DNA from: Phanerodontia chrysosporium
Taxonomy: Eukaryota > Basidiomycota > Agaricomycetes > Polyporales > Phanerochaetaceae
Length of the DNA: 64,000 nt
NCBI GenBank assembly: GCA_001910725.1
Contig: MJGA01000003.1
Span: forward strand, 558,001-622,000
Direction of reading: 5' to 3'
The position numbers and the translations under genes were made by a program. This document shows, piece after piece, positions 10,960 through 23,800 of this stretch. Each line of letters starts with the position of its first letter. Position 1 is the stretch's first letter. Under the pieces are notes generated by a model. It was not told the origin of the DNA. It searched no databases and worked only from the letters and a program-made list of their open reading frames with translations.

Positions 10960-12830
10960 TTATCGTTGCGCTTCCTGGGCGTCCTCCTCACCAAAGTTCT
11001 TGATCCAAGCGCCGATCGCTCCCCTATGCAACGCAAACAAGAACGGATTAGTCGTGTCCAACATGTCTCAGCTGAGCTCCCATGGAACTCACAAGAATCC
11101 CTCGTGTCGGAGGAACAAGGCTCGTTTAGTTCCTTTGCTCCAGAACCTGATAGCGTATGACAGTGTGCTGATCGTCGCGGCATGACCTGAGGCGTATCTT
11201 CAGATGCGAATCACACAATTGCGCAGGTCTGATGACGCACCTCGAATGAAGCAGCCACCAAAGTATATCCGATCCAGACCGTACTTCTCAGCGTTCATAT
11301 ACCTGTGTGAGACAAATCCGATGGCAGCAGTGAGTTCCGATGGTGGCATGATATCCTAGCATTCAATCACGTACGCAATCTGGCCGATGTTATTGGACAC
11401 AGCATATAGTAGCGACTTGCTGATGTCCTCTGCCGAGAACGTCCCCTTCTTGCCTCCCTTCATTGAGAAGACTTTGCCAAATGAACTCGCAATCGTGGTC
11501 GACTTGAGGCCGACGCGGCCGTAGTCCTGCCCGTAGATGTCTCCTACCAGCATGTCGACCGTAGCGTTGTCTCCCTTCTCTGAAAGCGCAAGCATCTCTG
11601 CAGCAGACAGGAGCGATCAGGTCTGATCCCGAGCTTTATGGAACCGCACTCACCATCGAAGGTTGTAGCAGGCGTGAGCAGACTCAGAAGGCCCCACAGA
11701 GTTCCGCCCCCAAGACTTGTCCCGCTCACACGCTCGAAAGACCCGTCTTCGTCGACCTTGATAATTGAGACACCCGAGCCGATGTTAACGAGCAGACATG
11801 GAAGCTGCGGCGTCGGATTGGTCTCGAACGAGACAGCGTACTTTGGAGGATCTGGGCTCGGCCGCTCGTATACGCCGTCTTTTCCGTTCAGACAACCCCG
11901 CGCAGGATGTGAGACTGAATGTATGAGCTCGTCCGAAAATAGTAGACTTCTCCGGGAATGAGCGTGAAGAACTTGAGGCCTTCGATGAGACACTCCATCT
12001 CGTCCTCGCGTCGCACTTCGACCTGCAGCTTCTCGGAGAAGAGCTCGTGAAAACGCACCGCGCCGCCGCCCGTCGCCATGATCTTCACGCTCTTGCGCAT
12101 CTCCTCGATGGATACGCCGTTCAGCTGCGCGGACCGCTCGATGAGCGACTCGATGAACGCGACACAGTCGTCGATGTGCTCCGTCTGGAACCGCTCGAAG
12201 TTGAGCGACCCGCCCGGGAAGTGCTGCACCGACGCCCGCCGGAGCAGCGAGTCTCGCAGCGCGCTGTGGTCCAGCGCAGCGAGCCCTCTCGCTGTTGGCG
12301 GATGGCCATTGCCATGGTGCGAGCCTTCGAGAATAGCGGGCGTGAGGGCACCGTTAATCCGGGACTTGGGTGGTGAGCCAGAGAGAGGAGTATCTCGTGG
12401 TGGGGAGGTCGAGAGCGGTGATGTGGACTCGGGGCTAGAAACATCACTGACAGTGCTCGACCCTCTTGTCGCGACTATGGACGGAGAGGTGGGTGGGTCT
12501 GGCGAGCGGGTGAAATACACAACTTTTGCCAGTGACCCGCCAATCTGCACAGGGTTCCTCGTTGTTCAGATGCTGCGAATACAGAAATCGGCTCGCTACT
12601 TACATCAACAGCAATGTGCGACACGGGCTCGACATAATTGGGCAGGTAGATCCCTCGGCTGTCTCTTGTCTTCGGACGGACGCGCCCAACGTCAGCGAAC
12701 GCCCACACGACATGCCCGATGCGCCTCGGAGGGCGCGAGGACGTACCTCTGGGGACTCCTCGTCGAGGATGACTGCACCCCGGGTGTCGACCTGGATCGC
12801 CTTCGCGGTGGGGAGAGACGGCACGGACAT
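10960..12830 (-). CDS. pantothenate kinase (type II, eukaryotic)
   Basis: This enzyme phosphorylates pantothenate with ATP, the first and controlling step of CoA synthesis. The coding strand opens MSVPSLPTAKAIQVDT at 12830 and ends GEEDAQEAQR with TAA at 10962-10960. Hallmarks are HIAVDIGGSLAKVVYF (phosphate-binding loop), KIMATGGGAVRF, LLVNIGSGVSI, SGTSLGGGTLWGLL, VSNNIGQIA, YFGGCFIRGH and FLRHEGFLGAIGAW. Seven introns have consensus ends; one uses donor GTACGT inside the Ala codon of IGQIA. A Ser/Pro-rich insert of roughly 90 residues lies between VVYF and the LNFERFQT segment. The frame breaks once: EVYYF at about 11936-11939 must continue as SDELIHSVSHP, which needs one more T in a run of four. 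That break hits an enzyme expected to be essential, so a sequence error is likely. A leader frame at 13160-12849 is probably not part of it. Confidence 0.85.
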
Positions 12831-13387
12831 CAGGGTAGCGCAAGCAAATCACGGGTGGCGGCAGAGTGGTCGAGTATTTTGGCGCATGCAGGAGCCCCAG
12901 GGCCGGGGCAGGGACGCAGAGGAGAGCTGGTCGTGCGGGGAGTGTGGTGGAGAATAATGCGGGGGTGGGCGAGAGGTTGGCAGCAGGCCTAAGTAACCTC
13001 GGAGTGGCTGCGTCCGCGGTTCGGTGCGTAGGTGCGAGGCTGCGGGGCCGGGTATGTGTGATATCTGGATAGACGGGTCGTCGTCCACGTCGAAGGACGA
13101 GCTAGATTTGTGGCAAGGAGTGGAAGGGTATGGTACGACGGAGGCCCTGGGCAGCATCATGCCGTTGGGGACACCGACTACAAATCATTTAGACCACATA
13201 CTTACTCAAGCTCGCCCGCCCGCGTTGGAATCCCCGGATTACCAACCTAGCCGACAGCCGGTCTCTCCCCGCATTTCCGCATCCTTCGCGTCGGAGCACC
13301 CCTCTCGGCCTGGTACAGAGAGAAATCCGCAATAGTATTCCACAGTCAGAAATAAAATACTCGTCATAGGAACGTCCGACAGCCACT
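12831..13387. other. intergenic between gamma-COP and pantothenate kinase
   Basis: This 557-base gap is the promoter side of the pantothenate kinase gene and the 3' side of gamma-COP, both on the minus strand. A Ser/Pro-rich minus-strand open frame (13160-12849) begins with ATG and could be an upstream leader frame, but it has no domain and is not joined to the kinase by a clear splice. Confidence 0.4.
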
Positions 13388-16300
13388 CTACATGATCGCA
13401 GCCACGACCAGATTCGCCGACTCCTGCTTTTCTGCTCGCACCGCTAGTTCTAGCGCGACGCCTGGCCCTTCGAGTAGGTCATACGGCAGCGAACCAGCAC
13501 CTTGCCGCCCCCGCCCGCGACCAAACCCGCCAGCTGCAACGTATGCAGCGTGGGCGATTGTGGCTCTTCGCTCCCACCAAGCGGCTGCATATTCAGAATC
13601 TCGATGATCGAGTCGCACGCAGCTACATAACAATTCTAGTCAGGCACTGGTTTGCAGAAGGCGTTGTAATCATGTGCCGCTCACCCTTGAGAGACTCCAT
13701 TGCTGGAAGTGAGAATGTTTCCATGATGTTGACCCCACCGCGCATGCGATCCCACTCGGACGCGAACGTCACATACGTTGGTACGATGTAATCCGCTGCG
13801 GACAGTTCCGTGTCCTCCAGCGGATACTCATCTTCGTAGCCATCCGCTTCCGGCTCTCCCGTCGATGGATCTACTTCCTTGCTCACGAACTTCAACACGC
13901 ACGAGAATGAGCCAATAGGGTACTCCTCTGGCGTGTCGCGCGAGAATGACCAGAACACGATGCCGGGAGAGTTGGACGCCGATAGTTGTGGAATCTGCAT
14001 GAGGAAGTCTTCTGTCAATCCTATCTCGCCTTGAGGTTGCATAACGACGGCGACCTGTTCTAGCACAGTGTCCGGGATGGTATTCGAGACATTGAACTGC
14101 ATAGGGAATTAGCTAGAACCGTCTCTAGGGTTATTAGTAACGCACCTGGAAGACAATGTGCTCCTTGTAGATGTGCTTCACCACAGACACCTGGTACTCG
14201 GTCTCGCTCTCCGTGAGTTGTGTTGGCTTCGTGCTGCTGCTGAGCACAGGACCATAAGAGGCGAATTCTTGATATTCTGCCAGCTGCTGCGCATAAGCGG
14301 ACTGGGTTTCTGCCGCTGTAGGCGGTGGCGGCGTAGCGGCCTTTGATGTGCTGGGAGCGCCCAGAGTTTCAAGTGTGCTCGGCCCTGGAGGTAAATGCGT
14401 TAGGCAGGGAGTTGCGAGGCGAGCGGGATTAAACGCACGAGATGCTTCCTTCGCTGCTTGCGCGCGACTAATCTTGGGAATCGACGACACGTCAAAGGGT
14501 TGTGCGACCGCCTCGGGGTCGCTGATATAGGAGACGAGTTTGGCTTCGAGCGCCGATAATGAAAATACAGACTCTGATCAAAAAATAAGAACTAGCCCGC
14601 AAATCATAGGTGAGTAGCAACTTACCCTCCTTCACGTAGGCGTCTGCCAGTGGCGGCTCCTGGTAGACCTTCAAATACATTGCCGCACGGTCTCGAACTT
14701 CGTCATCGACATCGTCCAGGCACCTGACGAACTTGAGTAAGGGTCAAGGCGCAGCATATAAGGAGAACACACCGGTTTAGTAGCACTTTGATACTCTTGC
14801 TCAGCTTATCGTCGAGGCTGTTGAGACCAAACTTGGCAAGACTTGACACAGCTGCAGCGCGCACAGTGGCGTTCTCCAAGACAACGCGGTTGTAGATGTA
14901 TCGGATGTACTTGGTGGGCTGAGGTGATTTCGGGCCCTCGACACCGAGAAGATGCAGGATGCGGACGGAGAGCTTGGTGAACTCGCAGTCCTCGATGAAC
15001 TCACAGAGGTGGGAGAGGGCTTGCTCCTTGCAGTCACCAATGAACTTGATCATATCGAAGATAGCCTCGACCACCGCACGCTTGAAGTCGTATCCACCCT
15101 CATCGCGGAGGACACCGGAGAGGAACGAGAGCATGGACGCATGCTTGGCAGGGAACTTGAGGCACAGCGACCGAATGGCGTCGACGATGATGACGCGGAA
15201 CTCGTCGCTGATTTCGCTCATGAAGCCTGTGATTTGTTTCATGAGACGGTCCACTGAAGCCTCGTTCCCAGTCTGCAATGTGATCAGTACACTGGTTGAG
15301 CATTTTCTGGCGTCCATACACACCTTGAGCAGAGTAGTAATCGCGTAAGTGGCAACGCTGCGGTTGGCATCCGAAATCAGCTGCTCAAGTTCCAGGTTAC
15401 ATGTCGCAACAGCTGAGGGGTGCGTGAGCGCCAAGTTCGCCAAAGTACGAGTAGCAGCGAAGCGCAGTGAAGACTTCGGTGAGGACAAGAAGAGCTGAAG
15501 CACTGCAAGAAAGTTTTAGTGTGCGCTTGCGAGAGAAGTTCATGGTTTGCCAACTCACCAGCAATAGGCTTCTGGAGCTGAGCGGGTGACACGTTCCTCA
15601 TTTCACAAATTACACGAGCAGCTTCCAGGTTAACCATATCACTCTTGTGGCGGAGCCAGCCCTCAATAAGGTCAAGCATCTGACGTTGAACACTGAATTG
15701 GTTGATTAATCGACGACAGGCACTTAGAGCCAGGCTGACACTCACTTGGGATCCTCCTCCATAACCTTCGCAGCGTACCGGATGAGCATACACAGAGCCA
15801 TGGGGTTCTTCAGCACCGTTCCAGAACCAGTCTTGCCTCCGCCGAGCTGCTGGATCATCTTCGTGACAGCCATACGATCCTGCTGCCGGATGAGGTAGAG
15901 CAGACCGAGCGCGTGGTATTGGGTGATGTAGCTGGTCGATGGTATGGCCTGGTATCCGCTATTACTTGACGCAGACGAGCTACCCCAGCCAAGGTACGAG
16001 CCGCCGCCAGTGCTTCCCCCGAAGAAACTGCCAGACGACTTCGCATTCACAGCCTCCTGCGCTTCGTTGACCCAACGCTTTACGACGTCCTTGGCCGAGG
16101 GGAATAGATGGTACGCCGAGACAAGTGCAGCAGATGAGATGGACGTATTCTTGTCGACAATGGCGGCCGTGAAGAAGCGTTCTACGCCTTGCGCCATCGA
16201 GGGCTTTGCAGTGCTATGAGACTACCGCATCGCGCACTTGAGCAGAGGCGGACGTACGTCTATGATACGGCACAGCGCGCGAATGGCGTTCGGCCGATAG

Positions 16301-16702
16301 ATGACCTCGGAGTTAGGCTGCATGTCCTTCATGATACTGCTCGTCACCATAATAACGTCCTCCGCGGTCGTTGCAAGCTCCTTGATTGCTAGGTACACCA
16401 TTTGACGGAGGGCACTCTGGGAAACGTGTTCATCTCAATGCTCACCCGTCTCGGTAAGATGGAGCACTCACATCCTTGTGCTGGAACAGTTTGGTGGTCC
16501 CAAAGAACAAGGTAGTGGCCTCTTGGGTAGAAAACGTCTCGCCAACATAGAGCAGGTAGACGATGCGAGTGAGGAGTGCCCTGCACTTCCGTGGGCTAAT
16601 TGGCGAATCATTGAAGACGCGAGCCTCTTGAATTACTGTCGTCTTGTTATTGTAGTACGTGCTGAGGCCGTTCTCCTCATCCTTTTTGCTGGCCAGAGAC
16701 AT
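13388..16702 (-). CDS. SEC21: coatomer subunit gamma (gamma-COP, Sec21)
   Basis: Gamma-COP is a core subunit of the COPI coat that carries retrograde Golgi-to-ER cargo. The protein opens [17 protein letters not shown] at 16702 and shows the alpha-solenoid trunk in order: [73 protein letters not shown] and [21 protein letters not shown]. The appendage domain follows, ending [16 protein letters not shown] and AAIM with stop at 13390-13388. About ten short introns interrupt it. A Gly/Ser-rich insert of some 35 residues ([17 protein letters not shown]) sits after VNEAQEA, where animal and yeast proteins have a short loop. Near the end the frame breaks at about 13464-13468: after MTYSKG the family-like GVALELAV lies one base off, so a base appears missing. 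Otherwise the protein would end early at a TAG. Identity is secure. Confidence 0.93.
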
Positions 16703-17835
16703 GGTATCGAGAGGTTGAATACAGGCTGTAAACGACCGCGACGTGGTCGATACGTCGTACCGAGCTACGATTGTGGAAGGTGTTTCTCACGCTTGGAAAC
16801 GTATGCGCATAATGAACGCTGCTGTAACATGACGGGACACAACCATAACATTACGAAGCCAGAATAGACTACTACTGCACATAAGACCAATTCTTCAACG
16901 AGCGGGGATACTTCGTAGTAATACGTGACATGCAATCGCAGACGAATGTACAGCGCCCTGCGGAACGTCCGACACGAGGTATCGAGGGTAGACAGACGGG
17001 GAAGAAGGAATGAGGCCGTAAAGTCGTGAGCGGGTCATGAGAGCGGTTTTGCTGCCTACGAGCGGTGTTGTTTCTTCCCCTCGATCTCCTCGCCGGGTTG
17101 ACATCTACCTTCACCGCGACGCCCTCTCCTTTCCAACGCGCCCTCGACAGACAGACCTGTAGAGTGGAGGAAAGGAGGATAAAAGGACAGAAAGCAACAA
17201 TGGGAGTACGTGAATGGGGTTGAGCAAGCAGGAAGGTGGCATAAGGAAGGAATGTGGGGTGCGGACGAGAATAGAGGGATAAGTGATGACAATGGTACAG
17301 ACATTGAGTGGGAAGATTACGACTATGGAAAGAGAAATCCGCCAACAAGACGGTCAATACGGCGCAGGGGAATTGTGAAACGACGCGAGTAAGGACGAGG
17401 CAGCCCCAGCGCCCACAGTGAAAGTGAACATCCCGACGCGGCGAGCGCGACCGGGCTGGAGCCTGAAAAGAAATAGCGTCCGTATTGAAGGAAAATCGAG
17501 GCCCATAGCATCCGGCAGTTGTGGAGTATCTTCATCGAGCTTCTATCCCGGATCCTAACGCGGCGATATCTGTGGCCAGCGCATGCTGGGTACGACGGCT
17601 GGCTTGTCGGGTAAGCTGCGCCACTTTGACGGGGCGACCGAGGATTGCAGTGCCCCAAAACCGCGTGACGTCCGCTGCGCTGACCGGACGAGACGAGACA
17701 CCCGCACGACTACCGGACTCCAAATGCGACGACACAGACCCATACCGAGCTACCGTTCACCTGCCCCCCACCCCCAACGCTCGGCGTGCTCCGGACGTGC
17801 TAGCAACGAACTCCTCACCACGGACGAGGAGTGAT
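16703..17835. other. intergenic, promoter of gamma-COP and 3' side of CK1
   Basis: About 1.1 kb. The minus strand is pyrimidine-rich around 17050-17340 and gives a 161-codon open frame (17357-16872) of low complexity (many Ser, Pro, Leu, His) with no domain. I read it as noncoding promoter sequence of gamma-COP. No other feature is visible. Confidence 0.4.
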
Positions 17836-19103
17836 TTACCACATGTCACCATCACGACCTCTGCGCTGCTGACCGACGGCACCAGGAACAACGCCAGCCT
17901 GCTGCTGCTGCTGACGAGTATGAGAGCGCAACCTAGTTAAGTGTGAGATCAGCCAAGAAGCGGGGAGAAGGGAAATGATAAGCACCTACATCCTATCGGT
18001 ACCACGGTGGTCCTCCTCCTGGACGACCTTCCTCCTGCCGGCAACCTTGGAGCTCGAGCTCTGGCCCTGCTCCTCCATCTGTCCACGCTGGACGCTCCAG
18101 TCGAAGACATAGTCGTACTGGAAGCCTTCGCGAACAAAGAGGTCGCGGAAGAGCTTGCGGAGGTAGGAGTAGTCGGGCTTGTCGTCAAAGCGAAGGGCAC
18201 GAGTGTAGTTCAGGAAGATACCGAACTCGTTAGGGAAGCCACGGCAAAGCAAGTCGGTGGGGGTTGTCATCTTCTTCTCCATGATGCGATCGTACTTCTG
18301 CTTCTTGGTCGCAGCCTTCAAGCCCTGCCACGGGAGAGAGCCGCGGAGGAAGTACATCAAGACATAGGCGAGGGACTCGAGGTCATCGCGGCGGGCTTGC
18401 TCAACGCCCAAGTGTGTGTTGATTGAGGTGTAGCGAGCAGTACCCGTCAGATTCTTGTTCTCTCTGTAGGGGATGTGAAGATGGGTCTTGGGATCCCTGT
18501 ACTTCTTCGCTAGACCGAAATCGATCACGTTAACTTGATTCCCACGCTTGCCAATGCCCATGAGGAAGTTGTCGGGTTTGATGTCGCGATGAATGAAGTT
18601 GCGAGAGTGAATGTATTCTATGCGGGAGATCTGTAGAACGGCGTTGGCGACGGTATTGGGATATGATACCCAAAGGGGCTTACCAACTGGTCGGCCAAGA
18701 GGAGAACCGTCTTGAGACTGAACTTGCGGTTGCAGAAGTTGAAAAGATCTTCGAGTGAAGGGCCAAGGAGATCGATCACCATCGCGTTGTAGTCGCATTC
18801 GGTTCCGAACCAGCGAACGAACGGAACACCGACACCACCGGCAAGGGTCTTATAAACCTTGGACTCATACTCGAGCTGAGGGTGTTTAGCCTTGACGGAT
18901 TCAAGCTTGATGGCCACTTCCTCCCCGGAAATGATGTTGATGCCGAGGTAGATGTCGCCTGTGGCGATGATATCAGACAGTCTGCAAGCGGAGGCTACAA
19001 GGCATCACTACTCACCAAAAGAGCCTGAGCCAATTTTCTTCCCCAGACGATACTTGCCTCCGACTCTGAGGTCCAGCTTTCCGTGTGCGGAGGGATCTGA
19101 CAT
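17836..19103 (-). CDS. casein kinase I (CK1 delta/Hhp1 type)
   Basis: CK1 is a constitutively active Ser/Thr kinase acting in DNA repair, vesicle traffic and clock-like timing. The protein opens [20 protein letters not shown] at 19103. It has the glycine loop [13 protein letters not shown], catalytic Lys in [18 protein letters not shown], the DFG motif in [12 protein letters not shown], and the CK1-specific [15 protein letters not shown]. The kinase domain fills about residues 15-290. An open reading would stop at TAG 17988-17986, but that TAG overlaps a consensus donor (AT/GTAGGT). Splicing over 17989-17933 restores DRM and continues LRSHTRQ, a run of Gln, then [14 protein letters not shown] residues to TAA at 17838-17836. 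The LRSHTR-polyQ tail resembles other basidiomycete CK1 tails. Introns also lie after GSGSF and before ISRIEYIHS. Start context and length are normal for the family. Confidence 0.93.
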
Positions 19104-20846
19104 TGTGGCCTTGTCTGTAGGACTCTTGTGAAACGTGGCAGTCAGTAAACCTCACTTCAAAGCAAATCAAAGCAGGCGAGAGAAACCAAGGGCGGTGAAT
19201 GATAGTGAAAGGACGTGAGGGAGAGTGTGAGAGGGGTCGTGGGGATGTTCGAATCGATGACAAGGCTGACACCGCCTCGGGCGTAATCCGGCTGCGTCAC
19301 CGTCGTCCTAGGGAACGCAAACACGTTCACCGGATCGATCGAATATAGCGAACGAATGTAGTTGAGAGACTATATGCTGGAGGCAAGAGAGGACGTGGCT
19401 TTGGAGTAGCCTCGAGGCACAGTTGCGAGTGATCTGATCCTGCGGAAGCTTCAGAACGACGAAACTGAGACACTCACAATTACAAGCTAGAGAGACTTCG
19501 GAGTAGAGGGGAGAGAGGATTCGTTAGGGAAAGGAGAAAGGTCGTTTGAGAGGGGAGAGTGGTGAAAGATGAGAAGGAAGAGGTGTGCTTAGGACAACAA
19601 GAGGCTGGCAGGAGGAGAGTCGTCAGGCGTTTCAGCGTGGGAATTGTTAACACCGAGCGGAGTTTGATCCACTTGTTATCGGTAATTACAAATACATACG
19701 TAGATGCTTCAAGCACTTGTATTGAGTCCACCCCAACATTGTTACTGGGGTCATAGTGCGGTAACAGAGGCTTGGGTCGCTGGGTTACCATGTTCCTCCT
19801 TTCTTGGTCTCCTTGTTCGATGTGCTGTTCCCAAAACCCCTTTCTTCGAACACATCCGACCACACCTAGTTGCTACGGAGCATAGCCGCACCCAGGGCGA
19901 AAAAGGTCTCGGGAAGCCGACGTCAGCGACCAATCCGTGACGGTCAGCACATGAGAAATTGCGGGATGGCTGATCCCCGCCACGACTTTGAGGCGGAGCC
20001 TAGCTGATGCTGTGCGCGCACTCATCTATGAGCAAGACAACTCAAGACTCCCGATTCTACCATTGCACTATCGTCCTTGGCTCCAGACGAGCGTGTGAGG
20101 GAGCGTCTCGGATTGACTGGCCTCGTGCATCTTGACTGCGCCCACGTCAGTATGCACTCATGGCCGAGTATCCACCGGCTCTGGATCGTTCCCGGACACC
20201 GTCATGCTCTGCAGTCGACAAGAATGTCAGTGGTCGGCTTCGACCCACCGACCCGATATCTTTCACAACACGGTAGTACTTCTCCGAGCCTGCACTAGTT
20301 GCTCAGGGAAGCCGCGTTGGCCGCAGATGTGCACGCGCATGGCACGGCGAGCCATCTGCCGACATCGCAGTGTCGCTTTCTGATTCTTTTCCGGTTGATA
20401 TTTTGCGACGTTTCCAAGGCGATATCCTGTTGCAAGCGAGACACGAGTGCGCACTCTGAACTTTCGGTTATGACGGCCTACTGGGCCTCAGTAGCCAGAG
20501 GCCTGCAGTTACCCATGCACTTTATCGCTGCCAGTGAGGGCGCGTGCAACAAGAATGCTCATCGACGACAGGGCTGTCGACCGCAATCGAATCGACGGCA
20601 TGCGGTTGTTCACTTTTGATCCACGCTTGGCAAACGTTGCGGTTGCTGAGCGCCGGAAGTATAGATCGAGATTTGATGGGAAAGCGAGTGCTGCGGTGGT
20701 TGCGAGCCTGCAGTTCTGCTTTCTGCCTCCGCCTCGACCAGTCAAACGTGATACCCCTTCTTGTGCCCTGACCGTCTACCTGAGCTCGTCGTCGAGCAGT
20801 CCATTCCTTTACAGTCTCTCGTTTCCGCCGTGCCAGCCCACTTGCC
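19104..20846. other. divergent intergenic region between CK1 and chitin synthase
   Basis: About 1.7 kb between a minus-strand and a plus-strand gene, so it must hold both promoters. Short open frames on both strands lack domains. The sequence just before the chitin synthase start is pyrimidine-rich. A 5' UTR intron for CK1 is possible in 19110-19500 but I cannot fix it. Confidence 0.4.
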
Positions 20847-23800
20847 ATGGCATACCACCAGGATCCTTACAACAATCGCGGGCAGCTCCGACTACCCTCC
20901 CACTGCACCGAACGTGTCCCCAGGCGGGATATTTCAGCACCCCCAACACCCTCAAGACTACCAGGGACAGCCACAGGGGTACTATCAAGAATACGATCAC
21001 TGGGACGACAAATCGACCAAGTCGTACCAGAGCACCTTTGCTGGGTCTCAGGCGCACCTCAATCCTGGCCATGAAATGACACAGCTTCACAATGGCGTTC
21101 CCGTACCCTCTATGCCCTACCAACAGTCATACCCACCTATTCAGCAACACCTCCGGCCCACGATGTCGAGGGGTTCAAGCTCTGGCTACACGGACGCGCG
21201 CGAGAAGCTCATGAAGCGGCGGTCGGTGCGCCAGATAGAGCTGCAGGAAGGGAACCTGGTGCTGGACATGCAGGTTCCCAGCCACATCGTTCCGGCTGGT
21301 AGGGACGACGAGGAGATGACCAAGATGCGGTACACGGCAGCGACTTGCGACCCGGACGATTTCATGGCATCCCGGTTTACCTTGCGACCGTACCTGTATG
21401 GACGCCACACGGAGCTCTTCATTGTCATGACCATGTACAACGAGGACGAGGTCTTGTTCTGCCGCACCATGAACGCGTGAGTGTGAAGTCTATTATTACT
21501 CGATGCGTCCCCTTCTGAATGTTGTACGCCCCATGGCAGCGTTATCAAGAACATTGCGCATTTGTGCAGCCGCCAGAAGTCGAAGATGTGGGGCCCTGAA
21601 GGGTGGAAGAAGGTTGTCGTCTGCGTCGTTTCCGATGGTCGAAGCAAGATCAACAAGCGCACGCTTCAAGTTCTTACACTCGTATGTACTTGTATGCCGT
21701 ATTGCTGAAACACACGTGTTCAATGGGCTCTGCAGATGGGATGCTACCAAGAGGGTGTAGCAAAGGACTCTGTCGGTGGTAAAGATGTCACAGCCCATAT
21801 CTTCGAGTAGGTGGCAACGGCTTTTTATTGATCTAACTGACCTCGCTACGCAGATACACTTCCCACGTCGTTGTGACAGACCGAGGAGAAGTATCCCAAG
21901 GGGCATGCCCGGTTCAGATTGTTTTTTGCTTGAAGGAACAGAACAAGAAGAAGCTGAACAGTCATCGTTGGTTCTTCAACGCTTTCGGTCCCCTCATCAA
22001 GCCGAATGGTACGCGAGTGGCAAGTTTACAGAAACTGTTATGAACTAATGACTCTATAGTTTGTATTTTGCTCGATGTCGGCACCAAACCGACCGGAACG
22101 TCGATTTACGAGCTCTGGAAATGTAGGTCGTACACTTCGCTCATCATCGCCTTTCCCTCATAGCTGTTGTAGGTTTCGATAAAAACAAGAACGTCGGTGG
22201 TGCCTGTGGAGAGTACGTATGACGAAGTATCGCCCTTACCTTTCGCTCACAAAGTTACAGGATTTGTGTCGACACCGGAAAGGCTTGCTCTCTTCTCCTC
22301 ACAAGTCCGCTAGCCGCTTCGCAGAATTTCGAGGTGAGTAGTCTTCTTCACTCTTTAGGAGAAGGCTGCAATGTTTGTTCCAGTACAAAATGTCGAATAT
22401 CCTGGACAAGCCGCTCGAGGTACGACCAGTTCTTCCGTCGTTTTGGGGGGTTACCTCCTGATCGCGCACATCAGAGTGTCTTCGGCTACATTAGTGTGCT
22501 TCCTGGCGCTTTCAGTGCTTATCGATACAAGGCATTGCAGAATGGACCTGACGGCAAAGGACCCCTGGCGTCATATTTCAAGGGAGAAGAGATGCATGGA
22601 GGCCACAGCGACGCAGGGTTGTTCGGTAGGTCGGCTCGCAGATCGCGGGCGCGCTCTTTACCCATGGCGCGTTTTAGAACGGAATATGTACCTGGCCGAG
22701 GATCGTATCCTCTGTTTCGAGATTGTCACGAAGAAGCGAGAGGCTTGGGTGTACGAAGATCCATTATTCCCAGAACGAACATGGCTGATCGTGATCTGCG
22801 GATAGATTGCGCTACGTCAAGAGTGCCAAAGCTGCCACCGATGTTCCTACTACTGTATGTTCATGTTGCCCCTGGAACGTGCCCGGTATTGACACCGTAT
22901 TGACAGGTCCCAGAGTTCATCTCACAGCGTCGTCGATGGTTGAACGGCTCCCTGTTCGCATCCGTCCACGCCACCATCTTTTTCTGGCGGATCTGGACTT
23001 CTGGCCAGAATATCTTCAGGATGTTCCTCCTTCAGGTACGACTCTTTGCGGTGTGCAAGCCCAAGTGCTGACTGGCCGTCCAGATCGAGTTCATCTACAA
23101 CGCTGTCCAGCTGCTGTTCACATGGACGTCACTCGCTAACTTCTATCTCGCCTTCTTCTTCGTACGCTGCTCCTACTCGGTGTCGTTTGGACCCTGCTCA
23201 TTTGATGTCTGTACAGCTCGTCTCATCTGCCACGTCCACCGGGTCGACAGACGCCTTCAGCTTGATTCACGATGGCGCTGGTGCCATTGTGTTCGAAGTC
23301 TTCCTCAAGGTAACGCCCTTCAGTGACGTCGGTCCGGCCTTCACTCACGGCGCCTTCGCAGCTGTACATCGCGCTGCTCTTCGTCATCACAGTCTGCTCC
23401 CTCGGTAACCGGCCCCAAGGCTCGAAATGGACTTACTCGATAGCCATGATCCTCTTCGGATTCTGCGCCATTATCACTCTCTGGTGTGCAGGATACACCG
23501 TTTATCTCGCTGTCCCTCACTCGGTCGCAGGCTGGGAAGACTTGCCTCAGTAAGCATCGCCTGAACCTAGCTCGGTCCGATTTACTGACACTCCCTTAGC
23601 CTCATCCAGACTAATGCAACATTCCGCGACATCGTCATCTCACTTGTCGCTACCTACGGTCTTTACCTGATCGGCTCCATCATGCATGGAGAGCCCTGGC
23701 ATATGTTCACGTCCTTCATTCAATACCTCTTCCTCCAGCCGAGCTGTAAGTAAAGCGATTCATGCATGCCTTCTGTGTCGCTGATTGCACCCCTAGACAT

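Noticed and set aside
11340..11385. Possible frame break in pantothenate kinase after IGQIA
   Set aside because: Using the donor GTACGT inside GC/GTACGT restores IAYMNAEKYG without an indel.
12849..13160. Minus-strand Ser/Pro-rich frame with ATG before pantothenate kinase
   Set aside because: No splice joins it in frame to the kinase exons and the enzyme has a better start at 12830; kept only as a possible leader frame.
16190..16260. Possible frame break in gamma-COP at the second intron
   Set aside because: Choosing the acceptor gcggtag instead of ctcatag restores the frame ([12 protein letters not shown]), so no indel is needed.
16872..17357. 161-codon minus-strand frame
   Set aside because: Low-complexity Ser/Pro/Leu/His sequence from a pyrimidine-rich stretch in the gamma-COP promoter.
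18007..18426. 139-codon + strand frame rich in Leu, Val and Glu
   Set aside because: Antisense shadow of the CK1 kinase exons.
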